This document shows positions 1-6,850 of a stretch of 8,436 nucleotides of DNA, piece after piece. A program made the position numbers and the translations under genes. Within the stretch, counting starts at the first letter, position 1. Every line of letters begins with the position of its first letter. The notes beneath the pieces are model-generated. The model saw only the letters and a program-made list of their open reading frames with translations. It had not been told where the DNA came from and did not search any database. Source of the stretch: Acidobacteriaceae bacterium (lineage in GTDB: Bacteria > Acidobacteriota > Terriglobia > Terriglobales > Acidobacteriaceae); the NCBI GenBank assembly GCA_030044455.1, contig JASHVU010000086.1, positions 1 to 8,436 on the forward strand, given 5' to 3'.

Positions 1-1070
1 CGCGGCTGGCCGTTGACCACCGCGAGAAAGATCATGGAGAAGCTCTCCTGCATCTGCGTGTGCTTGTAGAGCTGGTTGAGCACAATCTCAGGCTGCGCGC
101 CGCGTTTGAGCTCGATGACGATGCGCATGCCGTCGCGGTCGCTCTCGTCGCGCACGTCGCCAATGTCGTCGATGACTTTCTCGTTCACCAGCTCCGCGAT
201 GCGCTCGATCAGCTTGGACTTGTTTACCTGATAAGGGATTTCAGTGACAACGAGTGCCAGCTTCTCCTTGGTCAGGTTTTCCTGGGCTACCCGGGCGCGC
301 ATCATGAATCGGCCGCGGCCGGTGCGGTAGGTCTCGACGAGGTTGCCGCGACCGTAAAGCACGCCGGCAGTGGGGAAGTCGGGCCCGTGAACGTGTTTGA
401 GCACTTCGGCGATGCCCGCGCTGGGGTTGTTTACCAGCGCGATCGCCGCATTCACAACCTCAGTTAAATTATGCGGCGGAACATTCGTGGCCATGCCGAC
501 GGCGATGCCGCTTGAACCATTCACAATGAGATTCGGGATGCGCGCAGGAAGCACCGATGGTTCAAACGTGGACTCGTCGTAGTTGGGAACCATGTCCACG
601 GTTTCCATTTCGATGTCGGCAAGCAGCTCGCCGGCGATGCGCTCCATGCGGCACTCGGTGTAGCGCATGGCTGCGGGTGGGTCGCCGTCGACCGAACCGA
701 AGTTGCCCTGCCCGTCCACTAGCGGATAGCGCAGCGAGAAAGGCTGGGCCATGCGGACCAGTGTGTCGTAAATGGCCGAGTCGCCGTGGGGATGGTAGAC
801 GCCCATGGCCTGGCCCACCACCTTGGCGCACTTGGTGTACTTCTTGTTGTGCTGCAGTCCCATTTCGCTCATGGTGTAGAGCACACGGCGATGAACGGGC
901 TTGAGGCCGTCGCGGGCGTCGGGCAGAGCGCGGCCGATGATGACGCTCATCGAGTAATCGAGGTACGACCGGCGCATCTCCTCTTCGATGTTGATGGGAA
1001 TAAGGTTCGAGCTGCTTGCGGGGGGCGTGCCGCCATCGAGAGGGAGCTGGGGATTCTGATCGTCTGCCAT
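1..1070 (-). CDS. gyrA: DNA gyrase subunit A, N-terminal part (runs off the left edge)
   Basis: GyrA forms the breakage-reunion core of gyrase (A2B2), which introduces negative supercoils using ATP hydrolysed by GyrB. The frame opens at ATG 1068-1070 ([10 protein letters not shown]) and stays open for 356 codons to the window start, so the rest of the breakage-reunion domain and the C-terminal DNA-wrapping domain lie outside. After a 25-residue polar leader the family core begins ([19 protein letters not shown]). The quinolone-resistance region reads [17 protein letters not shown]. Ser98 and Asp102 match E. coli Ser83 and Asp87, so it looks quinolone-sensitive at these sites. The catalytic tyrosine is Tyr137 in AAMRYTE, 39 residues after Ser98 as in E. 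coli. The SD upstream of the ATG is weak. ParC is the main alternative because the GyrA box is not in view, but the general sequence style favours GyrA. Confidence 0.93.
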   Translation of the reverse strand, partial: MADDQNPQLPLDGGTPPASSSNLIPINIEEEMRRSYLDYSMSVIIGRALPDARDGLKPVHRRVLYTMSEMGLQHNKKYTKCAKVVGQAMGVYHPHGDSAIYDTLVRMAQPFSLRYPLVDGQGNFGSVDGDPPAAMRYTECRMERIAGELLADIEMETVDMVPNYDESTFEPSVLPARIPNLIVNGSSGIAVGMATNVPPHNLTEVVNAAIALVNNPSAGIAEVLKHVHGPDFPTAGVLYGRGNLVETYRTGRGRFMMRARVAQENLTKEKLALVVTEIPYQVNKSKLIERIAELVNEKVIDDIGDVRDESDRDGMRIVIELKRGAQPEIVLNQLYKHTQMQESFSMIFLAVVNGQP

Positions 1071-1312
1071 AGAATTTGTGCCTGCGGGAGGCGCACAAAA
1101 AGGTCCGGAAGAAGCAGGGCCGGGTCCGCAGGGTTACAGCTCTATTTTACGCGTCGGAGGGGCCCTTTAGCAAGGCGAAAGACGGTAAATAAGTCTTTAT
1201 ATTAGTGTAAGTTATGATTAGTTTCCAGAGTCCCTGACCAGTCCAGCAGTGAACGCTTGTCAAGACCTCCTTGCGGGGCCGTCTTCATGGGAAAACTTCG
1301 ACTCGGCTTTAC
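1071..1312 (-). promoter_or_regulatory. gyrA upstream region with an AT-rich promoter candidate
   Basis: This 242-bp gap lies between the stop of the membrane-protein gene and the gyrA start, both on the minus strand. No gene is visible in it. Positions 1183-1224 are strikingly AT-rich for this GC-rich window. On the minus strand they offer a weak sigma-70-like pair, TGGAAA (1222-1227) and TAATAT (1199-1204), 17 bp apart, which would give a leader of about 120 nt. TATAAA overlaps at 1196-1201. A perfect TTGACA at 1258-1263 has no matching -10. A hairpin at 1262-1285 is imperfect and has no T-tract, so I do not call it a terminator. Confidence 0.25.
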
Positions 1313-2560
1313 CTAAATCATCCCCGGCAGGCTCACCAGGCAAAGCACCGCCTGCAGCAGCACGATGGCTCCGGCTGACGCCATGGCAATGCGGCGGCGC
1401 GGATTCTCAAAGGCGTCGGCAAAGACTCCGCCAACGAAGGTGAACAGGAAGGGCAGCGACCAGAGCCAGGGGCTGCCCGGCGAGCCCGTCATCACCAGCA
1501 AAACACAAACCAGGAAGCAGAACAGCGGAGCTGTGTTGCCAAAGTAGCGGGAACGACGCAGGGCAAGGTAGAGGACGAGGGAGGCTGCGGCTGCGATTGC
1601 GATGCCGGCCTCGGGCAGGGACTTGAAGAAGCGCAGGGCAGGATCGCGCGAAATCCAGAGGAATCCGGCCGCCGAGCGGAAGATATAGCTGAAGGCGTCC
1701 GGCGAAAAGCCGTAGCAGGCAAACACGATGGCGATTGCGCCGATGGAAGCGGCCATGAGCACAGGAAGCACCTGGCTGCGACGGCCTTCGGCAATCCACA
1801 GCATTACGGCCAGGCCCAGCAGTGCGGCCACCGGCAGAGCGGCAATGTGAGCAGCCGCCGCCACGCCAAAGATGACGGTGAGCAAGATGACGCGGGGCCG
1901 CCACTTACGCCTGGGACCCTGCATGGCATGGGCGACGCCAATGGAAGTGTAGACTCCGCCAAAGACGCCGAGCGCGGCAAGCACTTCAGGATTGGGGCTG
2001 AGGCAGGCGCGCAAAACAGCGGGGCAGAAGCAGTAGAGGGCCAGCGCCGTGTAGCCGCCCAGATTGCCGTAGAGACGCCGCGTGACCCACCAGAGGCATC
2101 CGCCCAGCGCGCAGCCGGCCAGCAGGAAAGGGAGCCGCAAAAGCAGCAGGATATGGGTCATCTGGTGACGCAGCTCCCAGGTGCTCAGTTCGCTGCCCAT
2201 TGCGGTCTCAGGCGTGGGCTGGCCGCGCGAGTCTGTGGGTTGCACTACGCGGTCTTCGGGCCTGCGGAACAGGTCAAGGAACCGTTCGGCCATGAAGTTG
2301 AGGGTGAGCGGGAGTCCGGCCACGCGGTAGGCCAGAATGCCGTCGTGAATGTTGCCGCAGGTGGTGTAATAGCCGGCCAGGGCCGAGGGCCGCTCCCAGG
2401 TTTCGCGCCCGCAGCGGGCATATTGATAATCGCGGTCGGTCAGTGTTTGGTGAGCGGAAACCCACAGCCCCTGCAGCAGGAAGGCCGCCAACAGGCCGGC
2501 GGCAATGCGCTGGGGCAGATTGAAGCGGAAACGGCGAAGGATTCCAAACCGGTGGGTCAT
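1313..2560 (-). CDS. Polytopic membrane protein, GT-C glycosyltransferase-like (unassigned)
   Basis: A 415-residue inner-membrane protein that I cannot assign to a named gene. There is one hydrophobic segment near residues 18-37, then a soluble stretch of about 95 residues (38-132), then a run of roughly nine further membrane segments (about 135-160, 165-183, 190-212, 223-256, 265-284, 318-335, 344-360, 365-382, 392-412). This matches the general GT-C layout (PMT/ArnT-like, lipid-linked sugar donor): a large extracytoplasmic first loop with an acidic motif straight after TM1, here Asp42-Arg43-Asp44. The region around RRLYGNLGGYTALAL resembles the second half of GT39-type domains. Cysteines 50 and 69 in the loop could pair. 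The start is ATG 2558-2560: it has no good SD, but an in-frame TAG lies close upstream and no other ATG precedes residue 90. The function is inferred; a non-catalytic membrane protein is possible. Confidence 0.8.
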   Translation of the reverse strand: MTHRFGILRRFRFNLPQRIAAGLLAAFLLQGLWVSAHQTLTDRDYQYARCGRETWERPSALAGYYTTCGNIHDGILAYRVAGLPLTLNFMAERFLDLFRRPEDRVVQPTDSRGQPTPETAMGSELSTWELRHQMTHILLLLRLPFLLAGCALGGCLWWVTRRLYGNLGGYTALALYCFCPAVLRACLSPNPEVLAALGVFGGVYTSIGVAHAMQGPRRKWRPRVILLTVIFGVAAAAHIAALPVAALLGLAVMLWIAEGRRSQVLPVLMAASIGAIAIVFACYGFSPDAFSYIFRSAAGFLWISRDPALRFFKSLPEAGIAIAAAASLVLYLALRRSRYFGNTAPLFCFLVCVLLVMTGSPGSPWLWSLPFLFTFVGGVFADAFENPRRRIAMASAGAIVLLQAVLCLVSLPGMI

Positions 2561-2735
2561 TACGATCAGGCGGACATATCCAGTCTAAATGGTTGCGGTA
2601 TTGGGCGTGCCTGGAGATATAAGCGTCAACCGAAGCAAAGGGATGCCTGCGCGCGGGCCGTTGAGCCGGTTCTTTGCCCCAAACGCAAGCGAGCCGCCCC
2701 GAAGGGCGGCTCGCGAGGTTAGCGGGGACACACCA
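2561..2735. other. Intergenic spacer upstream of the membrane-protein gene
   Basis: This 175-bp gap separates two minus-strand genes. Apart from the hairpin at 2689-2714 it contains no gene. A TTGACG hexamer on the minus strand near 2626 is a possible -35, but no convincing -10 lies 16-18 bp downstream, so the promoter of the membrane-protein gene is not assigned. Confidence 0.5.
2689..2714 (-). terminator. Hairpin terminator of the Ig-like lipoprotein gene, cUUCGg loop
   Basis: A perfect 11-bp inverted repeat (GCGAGCCGCCC / GGGCGGCTCGC) encloses four bases. Read on the minus strand the loop is TTCG closed by C-G, the exceptionally stable cUUCGg tetraloop. It begins 21 nt past the lipoprotein stop codon on the same strand. 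The downstream tract on that strand (TTGCGTTTGG) is only moderately T-rich, so termination may be partial, or the hairpin may mainly protect the 3' end. Confidence 0.65.
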
Positions 2736-5354
2736 TCAGTTGAAGATGGCGCCGATACTGTCGTTGGTTGTCGGATTGACTACGCAATAGTTCGGTCCGG
2801 CTGCCGTCCAGGTCGACGGGTTGCCGCACTCATCGGTTGGCGGGCAGTTGTAAGACCATCCCCCGAATTGCGCTCCGGTGGCAGGCGCAGTGATGAGGAT
2901 GCCCGAGAGAGTAGAAGCGGTGGCGGCAGGACACGAGGCCGCATGGCCGACGGGAAGTACGCCCGTTGTAGGTTGACCCTCAGTCGTGGGATAAGTCGAG
3001 GTGCAGACCGATCCGCCGGTTCCGCCGTTGAGGGTCCAGCCGGGACCGCAATGGATGACGTCAGGCGTGTCCGTCGCCGAGGGGGCGGTTACCTCCCAAT
3101 CGGTGGTATTCAGGCCCTCGTTATAGACGGTCAGGGTTTCAAGAAGCGTCGGTCCTGTCGCCTCGCCCGGATAGCACGAACCAGGTTGTGGCGGCGCCGG
3201 AAGCAAATAGGGACAGCTGAACGTAGCCGTTGCGGTTTCGATGGTTCCGTCTTTGCTCGCCGATTCGGCAATAATGGTGGCGCTTCCGCTATTGATGGCA
3301 GTGACAAGTCCAGCGCTGGCTCCTGGATTTCCGCCCGAGTTGGTGCCCACAGGGAAGATCTCCGGCTCGCTGGAAAGCCAGGTTGTCGAGGGTGAATTGG
3401 TCAGGTCCCTCACGTACGGGCTGGTCGCGAAGGTCCCAATGGCCAGGAACTGTCCGGTCAGATCAAAATCTCCGACAGTGATCGAGCCAGGAATGATGGT
3501 GAGCGAGAGGATAGGCTCAGGAGGAGGAGTGGCCGAAACCGTCAGAGCGGCCGTTGCCGATACCACCGAGCCGTCGTTGTTGGTTAACAGCGCTGTGATT
3601 GTGGTTGTGCCCTGGCTTTGTCCGGTCGCAACACCGGTCGCTGTGATCGTGGCTACGGCTGGGATGGTGGTCGACCATTGCAGCGCTGGATTGCTGGTCA
3701 CATTTTCGATCAAGCCTGTTGAGCCTACGGTTCCAAGCGCGATGAAGTCGCTGGTCCCGCCTGAAGCGATTGACTGCGCGCTGGGAAGGATGCTCACGGC
3801 AGTGAACTGTTCGGTCGTGCCGCCGAGAACGGTAAAGGTTGCCGTACCGGTTGCAATGGTCTTGTCGGGATTCACGTAGGTGGCCGTGATGGTTGCACTG
3901 CCCTGGGCGATTCCGGTGACAAGGCCTGTCGCAGAGTTGGTGATTGAGGCAATCGTCGAGCTGCTGGTGGTATAGGTAGCAATTCCCTGCATACTCACGG
4001 TTGCGCCCGATGCGGTTGTACCAACCGCCACGTAAGTCGCCGTGTCGCCCGGCGCGGGAACGGATTGAGAGCCCGGAATAATCGTGATCGCAGTGATGTC
4101 GCTATTCGTCGTGCCACTGCCGGTTACGGTAAACGTAGCGGTACCTGTGGCCACGCTGTCGTCGGCGTTGGTGAACTGCGCGGAGATGGTGGTTGTGCCC
4201 TGACCCACAGCCGAGGCCACGCCGTCTGCGGCAATAGTGGCGATTTGCGGGCTGCTTGCGCTCCAGACAACGTTGGTAAGGCTCTTGGTGATTCCGGAGG
4301 CTGTTGTGCCGGTGGCCATATAAGTCGCCGTGTCACCAGGCGAGGCTACGGTTTGGGTGCTGGGGACGATCGTCACCTGCATAATGTCGCTGTTTGTGGT
4401 TCCCGATCCGGTAACCGTTAAGGTAGCCACACCGGTGGCAGTCGTTTTGTCGGCGTTGGTGTATTGCGCTGTGATGGTGGTTGTGCCCTGGCCCACTGCC
4501 GTGGCAACGCCGGTCTGAGGAACGATAGTGGCGATCTGCTGGCTGCTTGAGGTCCAGGTAGCCGTTCCCTGCAAGCTCACGGTGGTGCCGGAGCCGGTTG
4601 TGCCAACCGCAACGAAAGTTGCCTGATCGCCTGGCGTCGGTACTGATTGCGCACCCGGAATAATCGTGATGGCGGTGATGTCGTTGTCCGTCGCTCCAGT
4701 TCCGGTCACCGTGAACGAAGCTGTCCCGGTGGCAACGGTCTGGTCGGCGTTGGTGTAAGTCGCAGAGATGGTTGCAGTACCCGACCCGGCCGCTGTGACA
4801 ACACCCGTTGAAGCATTAACGGTGGCAATCTCAGTGCTGCTTGAGCTCCAGACAACCAGCCCGTTCACATTAACGGTTGCGCCCCCTGATGTGGTGCCAA
4901 CTGCGGTGTAGGTGGCAGTGTCGCCTGTTGAAGCTACGGTCTGGGAGCTGGGAGTGATGGTCAGCTTGGTGACGTCGTTTCCTCCTGGGCCGGTCGTCGA
5001 ACTTGTGACGGTAACAAGGGAGGTTGCAGAAAGTAGCCCGCCGTAACCATTCATCGAAGCAGTAATCGTCACCGCGCCGGCGCCTACGCCCGTAACCATT
5101 CCGGTGCTTGAGACGGTGGCCACGTCGGCGGATGCTGTACTCCAGGTCACCTGGTTGGTGAGATTCTGGGTGGTCGAGGGTCCGCTTCCGTGACTGTAAA
5201 CTCCGGTGGCTGTGAGCTGTGCCGTGGCGCCAACCACCATTGAGACTGTGGTGGGTGATACCTGAAGCGTATCGACCTCGGCAGAACCGCAGCCCATAAT
5301 TGGCAGAACCATACCAATCAGGAGCAGCGCTCCCAACTTAACGCGATCAAACAT
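2736..5354 (-). CDS. Secreted lipoprotein with seven BIg2-type Ig-like repeats and a cysteine-rich C-terminal domain
   Basis: An 872-residue surface or periplasmic protein with no named gene. The N-terminus (MFDRVKLGALLLIGMVLPIM, then GCGS) is a lipoprotein signal: two charged residues, a hydrophobic core and a lipobox ending at Cys22. Ig-like repeats follow at about 27-118, 127-217, 225-315, 323-412, 419-511, 517-607 and 615-713. Each has the BIg2 pattern: a P-S-Q-x-V start, a W-S/T-S-S centre, I-A-T-I, then G-x-G-T-x-T-I-T-A and A-T-x-T-V at the end. Residues 714-872 carry eight cysteines (714, 727, 769, 784, 808, 837, 843, 857). The stretch GAQFGGWSYNC ... SIGAIF resembles the ending of InlB B-repeat-like bacterial repeats. 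The start at 5352-5354 is chosen because GGAGGT (5360-5365) lies 5 nt upstream and because it gives a proper signal peptide; the frame extends to an ATG at 5447 without either. Adhesion or a structural surface role is inferred. No enzymatic domain is seen. Confidence 0.88.
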   Translation of the reverse strand: MFDRVKLGALLLIGMVLPIMGCGSAEVDTLQVSPTTVSMVVGATAQLTATGVYSHGSGPSTTQNLTNQVTWSTASADVATVSSTGMVTGVGAGAVTITASMNGYGGLLSATSLVTVTSSTTGPGGNDVTKLTITPSSQTVASTGDTATYTAVGTTSGGATVNVNGLVVWSSSSTEIATVNASTGVVTAAGSGTATISATYTNADQTVATGTASFTVTGTGATDNDITAITIIPGAQSVPTPGDQATFVAVGTTGSGTTVSLQGTATWTSSSQQIATIVPQTGVATAVGQGTTTITAQYTNADKTTATGVATLTVTGSGTTNSDIMQVTIVPSTQTVASPGDTATYMATGTTASGITKSLTNVVWSASSPQIATIAADGVASAVGQGTTTISAQFTNADDSVATGTATFTVTGSGTTNSDITAITIIPGSQSVPAPGDTATYVAVGTTASGATVSMQGIATYTTSSSTIASITNSATGLVTGIAQGSATITATYVNPDKTIATGTATFTVLGGTTEQFTAVSILPSAQSIASGGTSDFIALGTVGSTGLIENVTSNPALQWSTTIPAVATITATGVATGQSQGTTTITALLTNNDGSVVSATAALTVSATPPPEPILSLTIIPGSITVGDFDLTGQFLAIGTFATSPYVRDLTNSPSTTWLSSEPEIFPVGTNSGGNPGASAGLVTAINSGSATIIAESASKDGTIETATATFSCPYLLPAPPQPGSCYPGEATGPTLLETLTVYNEGLNTTDWEVTAPSATDTPDVIHCGPGWTLNGGTGGSVCTSTYPTTEGQPTTGVLPVGHAASCPAATASTLSGILITAPATGAQFGGWSYNCPPTDECGNPSTWTAAGPNYCVVNPTTNDSIGAIFN
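3216..5276 (-). repeat. Tandem Ig-like repeat region inside the lipoprotein gene
   Basis: About seven units with a period of about 96-98 codons (about 290 bp) encode the Ig-like domains. The units are clearly homologous in protein but diverged in DNA. For example, TVTGSGTTNSDI occurs identically at residues 313-324 and 409-420, yet most of its codons differ. Units 2-5 are the most alike; units 1, 6 and 7 are more divergent, and unit 7 is longer. Confidence 0.85.
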
Positions 5355-5359
5355 GGTTG

Positions 5360-5365
5360 ACCTCC
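5360..5365 (-). promoter_or_regulatory. Shine-Dalgarno site of the lipoprotein gene
   Basis: On the minus strand GGAGGT is followed by CAACC and then ATG (5354-5352). It is the only strong SD near any in-frame start and fixes the start at the signal-peptide methionine, not at the ATG 93 bases upstream. Confidence 0.8.
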
Positions 5366-5497
5366 GGAATTTCCTGCCGGAATCGGCGCCGGCCATATAT
5401 CTCATAACAGACACTCGTAGGCGATGATGCCTTCGAATATAATTCACCCATCGGCGAACCTTTTCGGTCCGCGCAGACGCACTGTTCGTGTGGTATA

Positions 5498-5526
5498 AAG
5501 ATAGTCAATAAACCCTCCGTAGTCAA
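5498..5526 (-). promoter_or_regulatory. Sigma-70-like promoter candidate for the lipoprotein gene
   Basis: On the minus strand TTGACT (5521-5526, five of six consensus bases) lies exactly 17 bp from TATCTT (5498-5503, four of six). Transcription would start near 5491, giving a leader of about 137 nt before the ATG at 5354. No experimental evidence. Confidence 0.4.
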
Positions 5527-5658
5527 TCATTGGTAATCCCACAAAAGGGTCATATCCAACGGGTTGAAGAGTGCCCGTTGAGGGCAATTCGCAGCGGTAA
5601 CTCCGAATCTCTAAACCATTTATGCGAAGGTAATTCAAGCGGCGAATCGGAGTCAGTT

Positions 5659-5688
5659 TTTACCCCGCTAAGGGGAAACGGCTACACT
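5659..5688 (+). promoter_or_regulatory. Weak promoter candidate just upstream of ruvB
   Basis: TTTACC (5659-5664) and TACACT (5683-5688) are 18 bp apart, each matching four of six sigma-70 consensus bases. A start near 5695 would fall almost on the ruvB start codon, implying a leaderless or nearly leaderless transcript. The only purine-rich stretch, AAGGGG (5670-5675), is 17-23 nt from the possible starts, too far to act as an SD. Confidence 0.25.
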
Positions 5689-5698
5689 GCTCGTGACC

Positions 5699-6742
5699 AT
5701 GGCGCTTGCCCGCGACAACACCCCGGAACGTCTTGTAAGCGCCACGCGCGCCGACGAAGAACAGGGATTTGAGCTCAAACTGCGGCCGCGCTGGCTGCGC
5801 GAGTTCATCGGTCAATCCAAAGCCAAAGAGCAGCTTGCGATTGCGCTGGAAGCGGCTAAGTCGCGTGGCGAGGCCCTCGATCACGTACTGCTCTTCGGGC
5901 CTCCCGGCCTGGGCAAGACCACCCTGGCGACCATCATTGCCAATGAACTCGACGTGGGGTTCCAGCAGACTTCGGGTCCGGCCCTGCAGATCCAGGGCGA
6001 CTTGACGGCCATCCTGACCAATCTGCGCGAGCGGCAGGTGTTGTTCCTCGACGAGATCCACCGCATGCAGCCGGTGCTCGAAGAAAAACTCTACACCGCC
6101 CTCGAGGACTACAAACTCGACATCATCATCGGACAGGGTCCGGCGGCGCGCACCCACGTGATGGAGATCAGGCCATTCACTTTTATCGGCGCCACTACGC
6201 GGCCGGGACTGCTTTCGTCGCCGCTGCGCTCGCGTTTTGGAATTTTGCTGCGGCTCGAGTTTTACAGCGAAGAGGAACTGCGGGTCATCGTGGAGCGGTC
6301 GGCCGAGGTGCTGCAGATTCCCATCGACCCCGATGGCGCCGCAGAGATTGCGCTGCGCAGCCGCGGAACGCCGCGAATCGCCAATCGGTTGTTGCGCCGG
6401 GTGCGAGACTACGCCCAGGTGCGCGGTTCCGGCGAAATCGACCGGCCAACGGCGAATGCCGCGCTGACATTGCTTGAAGTGGATGCACACGGTTTCGACG
6501 AGATCGATCGCCGCCTGATGCTGACCATCATTCAGAAGTATGACGGCGGACCCGTGGGTCTGGGCACGCTGGCGGCGACACTTGCCGAAGAGGAAGACGC
6601 GCTTGAAGAAGTGTATGAGCCGTTCCTGATTCAGATTGGATTTCTTGATCGCACGCCGCGCGGACGCGTGGCCACGCGGTTGGCGTACGAGCACTTTGGC
6701 ATCGCGCATCCGGGACGGCAGCCGGGGCTGTTTTCGAGTTAG
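5699..6742 (+). CDS. ruvB: Holliday junction branch migration DNA helicase RuvB
   Basis: RuvB is the hexameric AAA+ motor that, with RuvA, drives branch migration of Holliday junctions in recombinational repair. The 347-residue length is normal. Visible in order: the N-terminal [11 protein letters not shown] motif; Walker [10 protein letters not shown] (67-75, Lys73); Walker B LFLDEIH with Asp118-Glu119; sensor 1 in IGATTRPG (163-170); arginine finger Arg177 in SSPLRSRFG; sensor 2 in RGTPRIANR (Arg226); and the C-terminal winged helix with KYDGGPVGL and [10 protein letters not shown]. Ser178 replaces the aspartate usual after the arginine finger (LRDRFG). An in-frame GTG at 5693 could also be used; neither start has an SD. 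ruvA and ruvC are not adjacent, so ruvB is separate here. The next gene is co-directional, 108 bp downstream. Confidence 0.96.
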   Translation: MALARDNTPERLVSATRADEEQGFELKLRPRWLREFIGQSKAKEQLAIALEAAKSRGEALDHVLLFGPPGLGKTTLATIIANELDVGFQQTSGPALQIQGDLTAILTNLRERQVLFLDEIHRMQPVLEEKLYTALEDYKLDIIIGQGPAARTHVMEIRPFTFIGATTRPGLLSSPLRSRFGILLRLEFYSEEELRVIVERSAEVLQIPIDPDGAAEIALRSRGTPRIANRLLRRVRDYAQVRGSGEIDRPTANAALTLLEVDAHGFDEIDRRLMLTIIQKYDGGPVGLGTLAATLAEEEDALEEVYEPFLIQIGFLDRTPRGRVATRLAYEHFGIAHPGRQPGLFSS

Positions 6743-6766
6743 TCCAGGCACAATCGATGGGTGCCC

Positions 6767-6788
6767 CAGGTCTCGATTTTGAGACCTG
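6767..6788. repeat. 8-bp inverted repeat in the ruvB / Prx-like spacer
   Basis: CAGGTCTC (6767-6774) and GAGACCTG (6781-6788) form a perfect 8-bp hairpin with a GATTTT loop. GGGTGCCC precedes it and AAAAA follows. The plus-strand side lacks a T-tract, so it is not a standard terminator for ruvB. It may be a dispersed intergenic palindrome or an RNA-processing hairpin between two possibly co-transcribed genes. Confidence 0.55.
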
Positions 6789-6840
6789 AAAAACCACACA
6801 ACCAGGTGCGCCGGGAACTAACTTCGCTAACAACGCTTAT

Positions 6841-6846
6841 AGGAGG
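6841..6846 (+). promoter_or_regulatory. Strong Shine-Dalgarno site of the Prx-like gene
   Basis: AGGAGG is followed by AACC and ATG. It is the best ribosome binding site in the window and suggests that this gene is translated efficiently, even if it is transcribed by read-through from ruvB. Confidence 0.8.
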
Positions 6847-6850
6847 AACC

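Larger units (their letters stand above)
5355..5698. other. Divergent intergenic region between the lipoprotein gene and ruvB
   Basis: About 340 bp with no convincing gene. It contains the minus-strand promoter candidate at 5498-5526 and, overlapping it on the plus strand, an extended -10-like TGGTATAAAG (5491-5500). A weak ruvB-proximal promoter candidate sits at 5659-5688. A 7-bp inverted repeat, ACTCCGA (5600-5606) / TCGGAGT (5647-5653), and a small CCCC/GGGG hairpin (5663-5675) precede ruvB. No tRNA or riboswitch fold was recognised. Confidence 0.5.

Noticed and set aside
774..786. Possible quinolone-resistance substitution in GyrA
   Set aside because: Both key positions carry the sensitive-type residues Ser and Asp.
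562..1098. A minus-strand frame overlapping gyrA in another phase, and plus-strand frames at 60-904
   Set aside because: The gyrA frame matches family motifs throughout this region, so the others are shadows.
1262..1285. A hairpin as terminator of the membrane-protein gene
   Set aside because: The stem is bulged and contains a G-U pair, and no T-tract follows on the minus strand.
1847..2722. A 291-codon plus-strand open frame antisense to the membrane-protein gene
   Set aside because: It is the complement of a GC-rich coding region, has no SD or recognisable domain, and has a low-complexity A/G/Q/R composition. The minus-strand frame has proper membrane-protein structure.
2589..3395. A 268-codon plus-strand frame across the lipoprotein C-terminus
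   Set aside because: It is arginine-rich shadow sequence crossing a terminator hairpin and a real gene on the other strand.
3216..5276. The repeat region as a CRISPR array or satellite DNA
   Set aside because: The period (about 290 bp) is far too long and the units are coding Ig-like domains in one frame with diverged DNA.
5448..5692. A small gene, tRNA or riboswitch in the divergent spacer
   Set aside because: A 64-codon minus-strand frame there has no SD or family resemblance, and no cloverleaf or known riboswitch motif could be drawn.
5660..6799. A 379-codon minus-strand open frame antisense to ruvB
   Set aside because: It overlaps the complete, motif-intact ruvB gene, and its sequence is only the complement of RuvB codons. 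The length reflects GC-rich codon bias.
6761..6850. An N-terminal extension of the Prx-like protein starting at 6761
   Set aside because: It would translate the intergenic hairpin, lacks an SD and adds sequence unlike the family. AGGAGG fixes the start at 6851.
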